Assembly: GCA_963573385.1 (NCBI GenBank)
Contig: CAUYLG010013691.1
Location: 1 to 64,000 of the forward strand
DNA from: Cacajao melanocephalus
Lineage: Eukaryota > Chordata > Mammalia > Primates > Pitheciidae
DNA: 64,000 bases
Direction of reading: 5' to 3'
The notes beneath the pieces are model-generated. The model worked only from the letters and a program-made list of their open reading frames with translations, made no database searches and was not told the DNA's origin. The first letter of the stretch is position 1; every line of letters begins with the position of its first letter. This document shows positions 48,106 through 59,100 of the stretch, piece by piece. Position numbers and translations under genes: made by a program.

Positions 48106-48348
48106 GGCTAGACACAGTGACTCTTGCCTATACTCCCACCATGTTGTGAGGCTGAGACAGGAGGGTTGCTTGAGTCTAGAGTTCAAGACCAGCTTTAGCA
48201 ACAAAGCTAGACCTAAGACTCTACAAAAAATTTAAAATTAGCCAGGTGTAGTGGCATGCATCTGCAGTCTCAGGTATTTGGGAGGCTGAGGTGGAAAAAT
48301 TGCTTGAGCCTAGGAATTTAAGGCTGCAGTGAGCTATGATGCCACTGC
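48106..48348 (+). mobile_element. Alu SINE (J-like), 3'-truncated
   Basis: Old Alu beginning 'ggctagacacagtgactctt' that stops at 'gatgccactgc', before the usual final ~30 bp. A purine-rich tail with a GGAA microsatellite follows directly. The divergence pattern fits AluJ. Confidence 0.88.
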
Positions 48349-48436
48349 AAAAAGAAAGGAAGCAAAGAAGGAAGGAAGGAAGGAAGGAAAGAAGGAAGGA
48401 AGGAAGGAAGGAAGGAAGGAAGGAAGGAAGGAAGGA
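48349..48436 (+). repeat. (GGAA)n microsatellite at Alu tail
   Basis: Two runs of GGAA: about five units (48,368-48,389) and about eleven uninterrupted units (48,391-48,436), separated by AAAG. The minus-strand frames rich in Leu/Pro/Ser/Phe at 48,221-48,521 come from this repeat. Confidence 0.95.
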
Positions 48437-48880
48437 GCCATAACACAGAGTCATATGGCATAAGGTGAGAAAAAAAACTTGGAGGAAATAAAAATAAATG
48501 AGAAATTAAAGAGAAGATCAAACCTAAAGTAAATGGAGGATATGTTACAATAGCTTTGAAACAGATGAGTGAAAATTAACATCCTGATTTGATTTTTCGT
48601 TCCCACTCTCTTACCCTCTATACAGAATAGGTTAATGGCTTTTGTGCCATTATTCATCTTCCTAAAATTCTAATAAAAATTGGATTGGTTTATACTTCTG
48701 CTTCATAGACAAAAGGTCTTTAGATTAAATTAACTATTGGATTATTAAACAAAGAGTTAATTCTTAGGAATATTTGTTGCAAGGATGAAGATTTTATATT
48801 CTTCACATATTCTTGAAAGATAGCTGCTTTAAGTGGTTGTGAGACATATTTTTCACCCAATCATGTGACTGTTTAAAAAT
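48437..48880. other. Unassigned DNA
   Basis: No recognised feature. Confidence 0.45.
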
Positions 48881-48890
48881 ACTTAGTCTG

Positions 48891-49194
48891 GGCCCTGCGC
48901 TGTGGCTCATGCCTGTAATCCCAGCACTTTGGGAGGCTGAGGCGGGCAGATCATGAGGTCAGGAGATTAAGACCACCCTGGCCAACATGGTGAAACCTCA
49001 TCTCTACTAAAATACAAAAAAATCAGCCGGGTGTGGTTGCGCATGCCTGTCATCCCAGCTACTCAGGAGGCTGAGGCAGGGGAATCGCTTGAACCCAGGA
49101 AGCAGAGGTTGCAGTGAGCTGAGATTGCATCATGGCACTCCAGCCTGGGCTACAGAGAGAGATTCATTATCAAATAAATTAAAAAAAAAAAAAA
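48891..49194 (+). mobile_element. Alu SINE (S/Y-like)
   Basis: Complete Alu with poly-A tail, flanked by target-site duplication 'acttagtctg' at 48,881-48,890 and 49,195-49,204. Confidence 0.97.
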
Positions 49195-49204
49195 ACTTAG
49201 TCTG

Positions 49205-49879
49205 CCATATAGTTAACCCATTAAACATATACTATGATAACACAAAGGATCAGACTGTCAAATCTCACTCATATGAATCAGAGATCTAACTTAGTCTGAT
49301 AGCTTTAGTAATCATTTTGATCTTATAAATAATCACAACCATAGACAAACAAGGAAAGATCTGGGATGATATAAGTACTGCATTACTTACACAAAGGAAA
49401 GTTGCCTGGGCCATGAAACATCTCCACTTTCTATTCAGATAGTTACATAGCTTCTGGGACATTTCCAGAGAGCTGCCCCATAAATACAAAGATTTGTATT
49501 TGTTTACCATGAACCTATTGTAGACAACTGCTAAAAGCATTCCATAGACATGGACTGTTTCATAAACAAGTATTCACTAGTTCATTTGCCAAGAGTTCTC
49601 CAAATATCAAATTAAATATTACAATAAACAAGTTACAATAAACATTATAAATATATTAATGGTAGAACTCTTGGCAAAGGTTATATTTTTTTTCTACTGG
49701 TATGCTCATTTAGCCTAGAGCTAGAGAACTGTGCTAAATGATATAGCGTCTTGTGCCTAATCATTAAATATAGTAAATAGACAAAAGAGTATGAATATTA
49801 ATGTAGAAAATGTAGGAAGACATTAATGTAGGTCAAGTATTTATAGTCATTTTATAGGCTATTGTCTATCTGGTAAATA
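49205..49879. other. Unassigned AT-rich DNA
   Basis: No gene. The 49,286-49,540 minus-strand frame has no recognised domain. Confidence 0.45.
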
Positions 49880-50560
49880 TGTAATGGCCTGACAGATTCT
49901 TCCTGCCTGTTGCACAAACAAAATCAGTTTGTTGAGACAATGGTATTGCAGTAGAGAGAGACTGGCCATGCAGAAGAACTGGAGTTATCACTGAAATCAG
50001 TTTTCTGGAATGCCTAGAGGTTAGCATTTTTATAGACAATTTGGTGGACAGAGTCTAGGTTACCACTGATTGGTTGGGGCTAAAATCATAGAAGTTGTAA
50101 AAAATGGTCTCTGTGCCGCTGAGTCTGCCTCTGGTAGGGTACTAGATTAGTTGAGTCATGAGTCTGGGTGGTGTAAGTCTGAAAAACATCTAAAAAAAAA
50201 AAAAAAACCCAAATCATAGATATTATCTATAGGAGAAATTGAGAAAGTCACAAATCTTGTGACCTCTGGCCACGTTACCCCTGACTAGTAACGGATTGTA
50301 GAAACTACACCTATCTTCTGACCTCTCTTAAGTCTTACAAAGGCAATTTCAATACCGAAAACAGAGAGGCAATAAGTTTTACAGAGGGACTATCATTATT
50401 CTTGTTTTAAAATTAAACTATAAACTAAATTCCTCCAAAAGTAGCATGGCCTGTGCTGAGGATGATCAAAGAAAGCTTGGAGGTTAGAAGCAAATTGGGG
50501 AGTCAACAGTCAGATTTCTCTTACTGTCATAATTTAGCAAAGGCAGTTTCAAATGTACAT
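49880..50560 (-). mobile_element. ERV1-like LTR, antisense (family uncertain)
   Basis: Read on the minus strand, the end is '...ggcaggaagaatctgtcagg' plus 'ccattaca'. It is preceded by the R/U5-like 'ctgcaataccattgtctcaa', a TATA-like 'ctataaaaatgctaac' and 'aaccaatcagtggtaacc' (CCAAT-like). The upstream part contains 'aaactgcctttgctaaatta'. These are features of ERV1 LTRs. A 16-bp A-run at about 50,191-50,206 interrupts it. The 5' limit on the minus strand is uncertain. Confidence 0.55.
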
Positions 50561-51783
50561 CTATTGTATCATAGTGCTAACATTTTATATGTCTTTGATG
50601 TAACTAATATGATAGTAAGAAAACATCTGTCAATATAATTGTTCACAACATATTTGTTAAAAGTCAGCAAAAAGAAATAGATCTTTGAACAATTTTGAAA
50701 GTTCAGATGTTAAAACTAATCAAGAATTTTTAAATTTTTAAATTTTATTTTCTTGTCTCTGATACAATCTATGCATCTTGGCTACTACTGCACCAGAAGG
50801 TATACTAATCAGCTACTGCCAGATGGAAGGCTCATTCATAAAAGGTGTACTTTGGATATTTTAATATATTGTGTTTTATGTTCTGTTTTGTTGTTGTTGT
50901 TCTTATCAGAGAACTTAGTTTATCTGTATTTAAAAGCATGATTAGGTAATATGTCACTCATCTTTTAACTCAAACCTGTATAAAATTGGACGATATGATT
51001 AACTCTAGTTTTTTCTGATGATTTTTACCATATTTTACACAGGCTTGAACTGTCATATGACTCTTTACCAACTTGACATATTAAATTCAAATATAAGCTA
51101 ATGATTACAATTTCAATTAGATAAATATATGTAGACTTTAAAATTGGATTGAATTGTTATAATTTACACATAATCCATTAAGAAAAATTGCTATTCTAAT
51201 TAGTGACAAAGTAACAAATTAAGATACAAATTTGATTGCTACTTTGAAATCTAACTTAATTGCTAATTGCTAATCTAATTAGCGCATACAATAAACTTTG
51301 TGAAGTGTTTCATCAGGGAAAGGAGAAAAATGCAACAATACTAACAAAAGGAAGAATAATAAATATATTTAATGAGCCTACTTTTCACCTAAGACCCAAT
51401 ATTATAAACAGGAAGCTGCTTTTAAGAGATAATTTAACCTATGGTGATTCAAAATCTGTCTTGTATCTTATGCTCGATCATAAGGGTCAATATTTTGTTA
51501 TATAAAGAGTAAGATGTAGATATCTGTATTTGATAGTGATAATAGTTTTGAAAGTTTATTAATAAAGAAAAAATAAAAGGATGTGTTACAGAGCAGCTAT
51601 TCCCTGATAGGTAATGTTTGCTGCAAAACTCTTTAGAATATTTCTAGCACAGGTCTTAAAAAATCCTGAAACCACCATTTTCACAAAACATAGCATTATT
51701 CGTCTATATCTGTTATGTTAAACAACATATAACAACTTGTGTCTGCTCTTTCTATGAGATATGACACATATCTACAGTGTCTA
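50561..51783. other. Unassigned AT-rich DNA
   Basis: No gene. Frames at 50,753-50,941 and 51,260-51,505 have no domain. Confidence 0.5.
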
Positions 51784-51896
51784 CAAATTCTTTCTTAAAT
51801 GTCTCTCTACTTGAAAATCAGGTTGGATCACTTGTTCTTTAATTCTGTCTTGTTGACAGTAGACAGTCAGTAAATAAGTGCATGAATGACTAAATG
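51784..51896 (+). repeat. Direct repeat A, first copy
   Basis: 113 bp repeated at 52,317-52,425 with scattered differences and one 4-base gap. The shared core is 'acttgaaaatcaggttgg' and 'gcatgaatgactaaatg'. Confidence 0.9.
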
Positions 51897-52316
51897 TTTT
51901 TCTGTTTGGAAACTGCATCTTCTTAGTTCTGTGACCATTGAGACTCAGGTAATTTACTCTCTGATAAATTGGGATTACTTTCCATATCAAAGTTGCTGGG
52001 GATGTGGCATCAAGCAAGGCAGACAAGACTCCTGGCTCCATCTAAATTACACGGTAGTGGAGGAGGAATATAATAAACAAATTGATGTCTAATATAGTGT
52101 CAAAAAGTGATGAATGCTAGGAGATAAACAAAGCACAGTGAGAGGACTGCTACTTTGATAGGATGGTCATGGTAGATTTCTTTGTAGAGGTGACCTCTGA
52201 GCAGTAACCATATGAGGGACCAAACCATATGGATTTTGAGGTAAGAATTTTTCAGAAAATAAATATCAATAAATACCAGTGGGATGTTTGATTTGTTCAT
52301 ATAACAGTAAGGAGAT

Positions 52317-52614
52317 CAAATTCTTTGTTAAATATTTCTTTACTTGAAAATCAGGTTGGCACACTTGCTCTTTAATGCTGTCTTGTTGACAATAGACAGT
52401 AAATAAATGCATGAATGACTAAATGATTACAACTCATATTTTAAAAGAACCATAAAACACATTAGTTTTAATTTGCCTTTAACCAACCAAGATAATATGT
52501 TGATTAAAGGATCAGATATATTGGCCTAAAGGTGGGAAATCAAGGCCGAAGAAATATATTTGAGAGTGTCCTACAGTTGAGCATGGGACAATGTATAAGT
52601 CATAGGATTGTCAT
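52317..52614 (+). repeat. Condensed duplication block A'-C'-B'
   Basis: Three adjoining pieces copy three separated nearby segments in the same order and orientation. A' (52,317-52,425) copies 51,784-51,896. C' (52,425-52,450) copies 52,785-52,809. B' (52,457-52,614) copies 53,194-53,352. The pieces meet with almost no extra bases. Confidence 0.88.
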
Positions 52615-53193
52615 ACTTTTCTAAAGAGTATGGCATGTGCTACCATAAATAATGGTTGATTATACAGTTAGAAAAGTAACAAGTAGCTAATCATATAAGG
52701 TATGAACCTTACCAAGGATTTCCTTTTTCTTTTTCTTTTTTTTCCTAGGCATGGTTGAGGAATACAGGAGGTTTTGATTGGGGAGATTACAACTCATTTT
52801 AAAGGAACTATCTGATTGTTGTAAGAAGAGTCTGTTGAGACTGGGGAGAAGAATATAAACAGTTTGGAATCAACTGAAATAATCAAGGTGAGAGATTTTG
52901 TTGACCTTGCTTCAGAGTTGCATCTCTGGAAGAAATGGCAAGTGGTAAAATTTGGAGCATATTTTGAAGTAGAGCCAACAAATTTTGCTGTTTGGTAGGA
53001 ATCAAGATTAAAAGTAAAAATTAAAAAGATTTGAATATCATTTTGATATGGTTGTGAAAGAGAGAAGTCAAGAATTTCCCCATCCTTTTAGCCTGAGCAA
53101 CAGAAAGGCTAAAAATTGTCATTTAATATAATAGGAAAGACTTGGGGAAGATAAGTTATTTCATTGGGTGAGTAGGGACAAATTTGATTTCAG

Positions 53194-53352
53194 ACACATT
53201 AGTTTTAATTTGCCTTTTAACCAACAAAGATAATACATTGAGTAGAGGATCAGATATATTGGCCTAAAAGCAGGAAATTAGGGCTAAAGAAATATATTTG
53301 AGAGTGTCCTACATTTGAGCATGGGACAATGTGTAAGTCATAGGATTGTCAT
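53194..53352 (+). repeat. Direct repeat B, second copy
   Basis: Roughly 159 bp nearly identical to 52,457-52,614. Shared stretches include 'ggatcagatatattggccta' and 'agaaatatatttgagagtgt'. Confidence 0.9.
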
Positions 53353-53355
53353 GGA

Positions 53356-53997
53356 CTGATTACCTTGGCAGTATATGCAAATAACAAAGGAAGGATATTT
53401 GTATTCTATCTGATAGGCCCTCTGTATACAATAATACCTCTTGTTTTCCATGCCCACTAAGACTACTAAATAAATAAACAAATAAATAAGCTTCTTTACA
53501 CAAATTGCATTCCCCAAAAATACCTTTTCTTCTGTAACTATGGTCTTTTATATATAGTGTGGATAATGTATTTGATAATAATATAAGAAGAATGCACTTC
53601 TTATCTATTCCTAGTATACTTTTTCTCAGATATTTGCATGGCTCATCTCTTTAGAAAAGTATTCCCCATTGTTTTTCAAGTTATGTTGGAATAACTGGAA
53701 TTAGACTTGCCCTTCTGAAGTAAACAACTAGAAAGCTCAACAACAGTCCTAAGTCAACTGTTTTCAAGCATTGGATAAAACCACACTGTGGTCTTTGAGG
53801 GAAGAAAAACACATGAGGTAAGCCTTACATTCACATCAGCTTTCTGCCTAGGGACACTCCCTACAACACTATGCAGGCAATTAGAATTTCAGTAGCAAAC
53901 CTTATTCTTACTGAGCTAAGGCAGATATCAGTTGCAGTAATAGAAAAGACTATACTTTTAGAGTAAGATACCAGAGAGAAGTGACTTACAGAGAGGA
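53356..53997. other. Unassigned DNA with small AAAT-type microsatellite
   Basis: No gene. An imperfect AAAT run lies at 53,467-53,490. Confidence 0.5.
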
Positions 53998-54576
53998 TGT
54001 GGTAGGCAAAATTCTATAATGGCCCCTGAGTCCCTGTCCCCTGGTGTATACAACTGTGTAGATCCCAGGACTTTGAATATGATGAATTTTACTCCCATGA
54101 TTAGATTATGTTGTATGGCACAGTTGACTTTGAATAAGATACATTATTCAGGAAAAGCCTAAGCTGATTAGGTGAGTCATTTTTGTCTTCTCCAAATAGT
54201 TGCAGAAGACATTTCTTCCAGCCATGGTGTTAACTACCTACTGAGGTCACATAGCAAGGAATCCAGGTGACCTCTAGGAGCTGAACTTAGCCACTGGCTG
54301 ACAGCCAGCAAGGAAATCGGGACGTCAGTGCTCCAGTCTCAAGAAACTGAAGTCTATCAATACCCTGATTGAGCTTGGAAGTATTATTTCCTCAGAGCTG
54401 CCAGAAAGGAACATAACTCTGTCAAAACTTTGATTTTAGCTTTTTAAGAAGCCGAGGTGAGGACCAGCTACTCTATGCCTTGTCCTCTGAGCTTCAGAGC
54501 TGTCACTTAATAAATGGATGTTATTTCAAGCTGCTAAATTTGTGGTAATTTGTTTCCCAGCAGTCGAAATGTAATA
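53998..54576 (+). mobile_element. Solo LTR, ERVL-MaLR, MLT1-type
   Basis: Starts 'tgtggtaggcaaaattctat' and ends 'cagcagtcgaaatgtaata'. Landmarks 'agaaggaacataactctgtc'-like, 'ttgattttagc' and 'tttgtggtaatttgtttccc' are typical of MLT1 LTRs. The flanking 5-mers gagga and gagaa are a near-match target duplication. No internal viral sequence. Confidence 0.85.
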
Positions 54577-54889
54577 GAGAAGTGGACATCAAAATCTTTG
54601 AGGGTTTCCTACAGGTCATTTGTCAAGAGCTTAGCTGTTCATCAGCAGGAAACATTCTTTGAGGACTAAGTAAGAGTAGCTATTGCTTGAGTGAGAGTTG
54701 AACTGAGATAGCATAGGTCATGTAGTGCTGAGAAGTAGTGAAGTTCTGGCCCAGCCAGAGCAGAGGGAATTCTCTGAGCACCTAGCCCTTTCAGTGACAC
54801 CCCAGAGAATTCACAGATCAGTAATGAGAAATGCTTACTACATGAATAGGCACATCTTAGAACTAAGAACGAAAGTGAAACTAACATTT

Positions 54890-57350
54890 ACAAAGAATAG
54901 AGCCAAGTCTGGTGATATCAAAGGATCTCCCAGTAATTTAACTGCTTTCTAGAACCATATTCAATCGCATAAAAGAAGACTAGTTAAGCAAAACTCAATA
55001 ACATAACATTTACAATATCCATATAATTAAAACATTCACTAAAGGCAAAGAAGCATCAAAATATAAAAACAATCAAGAGAGAAAAAGGCAGCCAAAATAA
55101 ATCTAAAGAAAAAGACTCATATATTAGAACTGGTAGACAAAGAGTTTGAATAGTAAGTATAATTATTAGTAAGAATGCAAAGGAAAAGAAAAACATCTAA
55201 ATAGAGAATCTCAGCAATTATACAAAAAAATGTTAAAAGAACCAAATGAAAATATTATCTAAAAAGTAAAGTACTTTATCTGATATGAAAAACTGAATTA
55301 GATAGGTTTAACAGGATACTGAAAACTATAAAGTGAATGGTCAGTTAATGTGAAAACAGAACAATAGAAATATTCCATTATTTAAAAAGTAAGAAAAAAA
55401 AGATAGGAACAAATAAATAGGTATTTAGTATCTTGTAGGAAAATCTCAAATGATCCAACATACATATAATTTGCATCCCTGAAAAAAAGAGTAAAATACA
55501 CAGGGGGCAGGGAAACATTATTTAGAGGGGAAAATATAACTGCCTAAATTTTCCAAAATCTTTTTTAAAAATTTCAAGCTACAGATCTAAAAACCTAACA
55601 AAAAGAAAACAACACCTAGGTGTATCATATCAAACCTATGTTGAAACAGCCAGAAAATAAAAGCAGAAAGGGGAAAAAGACACATTGTATATAATATTTG
55701 ACTGACTCCTCATCAAAACAATAGAAACATCGGTTTAAAGTATTTAAATACAGAATTCTATATCCTATAAAAATGATACTGAAATTAAAATATTTTGAGA
55801 TAAACAAACAATGAGAAAAAAATGTTACTAATACACCTGAATTAAATGAACTACAATAAATGCTAATGGAAAATTTTTTCAATGAAACTCATATCATTTA
55901 AAATAATAAATATGTGAGTATAAAAACAGTTTTCTTCTTTTAATTTCATTAAAATACATTATTTAAAGCAAAAATGGTAACTATCTTATGATGGTTACAA
56001 GGCACACAAAGGTAAAATTTATGGCAAAATAAAAATTTAGAGAGGCATAAATTAAATTATACTTATATAAAGTTCTTACATTTTATGTGAAGTGGTACAA
56101 TATTAATTCTAAGCAGACTATAGTATGTTAATGATGCATATTGAAATAACTAGGCAACCACTAGAAAAAAATTAGACTTACGGTTATAAAGTCTATAGAA
56201 GAGTTAAAATTGAATATACAGAAAGAAAGGAAGAAACAACAGCAGAATTAAAATTTTAAAATATGGGACAAATAGAAATCATGTATCAAGATTGTAGATC
56301 TAAACCAAACTCTATCAACAATTGCTTTAAGCATGAATCTAAACACTGTAATTATGAGATAGAAATTATCAGACTGAATACAATACTGACACCCAACTAT
56401 ATTCTATTCACAATAAATACATTCAAAATTTGAGATAAAGATGTGGGAAAACAGAAAAAGATATACTATACTAACAGTCTGTTTAGGTAAATTTATACCA
56501 GACATAATACACTTTAAGACAAGGAAGTATTTACAGAGATAAATAAGCATATTTCAAATTATAAAATGATACTATTATAAGGAAAACATAACCTTTTAAC
56601 TTTATGGACCTAAATAACAGAACTTTGTGAAACAAAAATTAACAGAACCAAATAAATACAAAAATATAAAATCCTAATTGGAGGCATTAATGTCATATTT
56701 TAATAATTTGAAGAGCAACTAGACCAAAAAATCAGTAAAAGCATTAAAAATTTGAATCATCAACCAAATTAACATGTTATTATAGAATGCTTCACCTTGC
56801 AACTACAGTATGAACATTTACTCATTTTTTTACCTACATGTGTATTATTCACCAAGATAAACAAAATAATGAGTCATAAAATGGATCAATAAATTTGAAA
56901 ATACTGAAAAAATATATAATATGTACTTTATCATAACCAAAATAAATTCAAAGTCAATATCAATCAAATACCAAAACAGTCCCATATTTTAAAATTAAAT
57001 AATACACTACTAAGGGATTCATAAGTCAGAGAAGAAATCATAAGCAAAATTTTGTTTCAAATTGAATGATACTGAAAATACCATATATCAAAAATGCAGC
57101 TATTAAAGCACCAAATATAAATATACACCTTTACATAATCCTATTAGAAAACTAAGATGTAAAATCAATATTTAAATCTTCCAATTTAAAAACTGAAAAT
57201 AAAAAAATAAACCGAAACTGAGTAGAATAATAAAGGTAACAGAAGAAATCAATTACAGAAAAACAAGGAGAAAATTTAAAAAGAATGAAAAGGAAAGCCT
57301 CAGAAACAGGGGAAATCATTGATAATAATACATCTGATATATACACCTAT
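54890..57350 (+). mobile_element. Old LINE-1 (L1M/HAL1-like), sense
   Basis: Decayed L1 from the ORF1 region ('tagaactggtagacaaagag', 'aaaagaaccaaatgaaaata', 'agaaaacaacacctaggtgt' near 55,605) to the start of ORF2 ('gaattctatatcctataaaa' near 55,753, 'ccagacataatacactttaa' near 56,500). Every frame is broken. Whether it is a HAL1 or an L1ME copy cannot be decided by eye. Confidence 0.7.
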
Positions 57351-57920
57351 ATATTATACTATGTTTTGCATACCCAATAACTTCCTACTGTATTTTGACT
57401 TTCTCAAAATCTTAATATTCAGAATCTTAATTACCATAATATGCCAAGATGTCTTTTCAAATTATTGCTAAATATTTCCTATGATGCCAACTTAAAAAAG
57501 CATAGATTCAGAGGGTACAAGTGCAGTTTTTGTTACATGAGTATATTGTATAGTGATGAAGTCTAAATTTTTAGTGTACCCATAAGCCAAATCATGAATA
57601 TTGTACTCAAGAGATAATTTTGAACCCTCATTCCTTCCTACCCTGCCCACGTTTGGAGTCTCCAGTGTCTATTATTCCCCTTTGTATGTCCATGTATACT
57701 GGCTTAGGATACTGGCTTCTAGCTCCATCCATGTTGCTACAAAAAATGTAATTTCATTGATTTTTATGGCTGCATAGTATTCCATGGTGTACATATACCA
57801 CATTTTCTTTATCCATCATCCATTGATGGGCACTTAGGTTGATTCCAAAACTTCACTATTGTGAATCATGTTTTGATAAACATACAAGTGCAGGTGTCTT
57901 TTTTATATAATGATTTCTTT

Positions 57921-58254
57921 CTTTTTTTTTTTTTTCTTTTCATTTCTTTTCTTTCTTTTCTTTTTTCTTGAGACAAGATCTTGCTCTGTCACCCAGGCTG
58001 GAGTGCAGTGACACAATCACAGGTCACTGGAGACTCAAATTCCTGGGTACAAGCAAGCCTCACACCTCAGCCTCCCAAGCAGCTGGCACCACAGGCATGC
58101 GCCACCACACTTGACTAATTTTTTTAACTTTTTGTAGAGATGGGGGTCATACTGTGTTGGTCAGGCTGGTCTCAAAGTCACAGCCTCTGGCGATCATCTC
58201 ACCTGGGCCTCCCAAAGTGCTGAGATTACAAGCATGAGCCACTGCACCCAACCT
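57921..58254 (-). mobile_element. Alu SINE (J-like), antisense, nested in L1
   Basis: A long T/C-rich tail (about 57,921-57,969) is followed by an antisense Alu. Target duplication 'ataatgatttcttt' at 57,907-57,920, repeated from about 58,257. Confidence 0.95.
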
Positions 58255-58600
58255 ACATAATGATTTCTTTTTCTTTAGATAGATATCTAGCAGAGGAATT
58301 GCTGGGTTAAATGCAATTGCTATTTTAGTTCTTTGAGAAATCACCATACACTCTCCACAGAGGTTTTACTAGTTTATATTGCCATCAATCATGTATGTAT
58401 CCCTCTTTTTTCTGTATCCTCACCAACATCTGTTGTTCTTTGACTTTTTATAATAGCCATTTTGACTGGTGTAAGATGGTATCTCATTGTGGTTTTAATT
58501 TGCATTTCTCTGATGGTTGGTGATGTTGAGTATCTTTGTTCGCTGCTTGTATGTCTTCTTTTGAAAAATATTTTTACGTATACTTTGGCCACTGTTTTTG

Positions 58601-58898
58601 CTTTTTTTTTGAAATGGAATCTCACTCTGTCATCCAGGCTGGCGTGCAGTGATGCAATCATGGCTCGCTGAAAGCTTCTCCTCCCAGGTTCAAGCAATTC
58701 TCTTGCCTCAGCCTCCCGAGTAGCTGGGACTACAGGTGCATGCCACCACACCCAGCTAATTTTTTTAATTTTTATTTTTAGTAAAGACAGGGTTTTACCA
58801 TGTGGGACAGGCTGGTGTTGAATTCCTGATATCAGATGATCTGCCTGCCTTGGCCTCTCAAAGTGCTGGGGTTACAGGCATGAGCCACCTTGCCCAGC
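58601..58898 (-). mobile_element. Alu SINE (S-like), antisense, nested in L1
   Basis: Antisense Alu from a poly-T run to 'ccaccttgcccagc'. The flanking L1 sequence is partly duplicated ('ctttggccactgtttttg' before and 'ctttgcccactttttg' after), consistent with a target duplication. The 58,389-58,751 minus-strand frame fuses Alu and L1 codons and is not a gene. Confidence 0.95.
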
Positions 58899-59100
58899 TC
58901 TTTGCCCACTTTTTGATGAGGTTATTCTGGTTGAGTTGTTTGAGTTCCTTGTAGATTCTGGATATTTGTCCTCTGTCAGATGCATAGTTTGCACATATTT
59001 TCTCCCATTCTGTAGGTCATCTGTTTTTTCTGTTGATTATTTCTTTTGCTATGCAGAAACTTTTTAATTTAATTAGGTACAAATTTTTTATATTTGGTCC

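Larger units (their letters stand above)
52095..53355 (-). mobile_element. LINE-2 region, antisense, interrupted by a local duplication
   Basis: 52,095-52,316 matches antisense L2 ('gatgaatgctaggagataaa', 'gtagaggtgacctctgagca', 'cataacagtaaggaga'-like). 52,785-53,352 continues in the same direction ('gattacaactcattttaaag', 'ggcaagtggtaaaatttgg', 'gtagagccaacaaattttgc', 'tagcctgagcaacagaaagg'). Between them lies a block (52,317-52,614) that copies sequence from both sides, plus about 170 bp I cannot place (52,615-52,784, with a T/C-rich run). Confidence 0.68.
57495..59100 (-). mobile_element. Primate LINE-1 3' end (L1PB/L1MA-like), antisense, with two nested Alus
   Basis: Antisense 3'UTR ('gggtacaagtgcagtttttg', 'tgtatagtgatgaagtct') leads into the end of ORF2 ('tggctgcatagtattccatg', 'gttgattccaaaacttcac', 'gttgagttgtttgagttcct', 'gcatagtttgcacatatttt'). 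Two antisense Alus (57,921-58,254 and 58,601-58,898) split it. The copy is 5'-truncated at about 59,100. Confidence 0.88.

Noticed and set aside
52317..52614. Processed (spliced) retrocopy of a local transcript
   Set aside because: The A/C and C/B junctions do not both coincide with GT-AG boundaries in the source segments, and there is no poly-A tail or target duplication.
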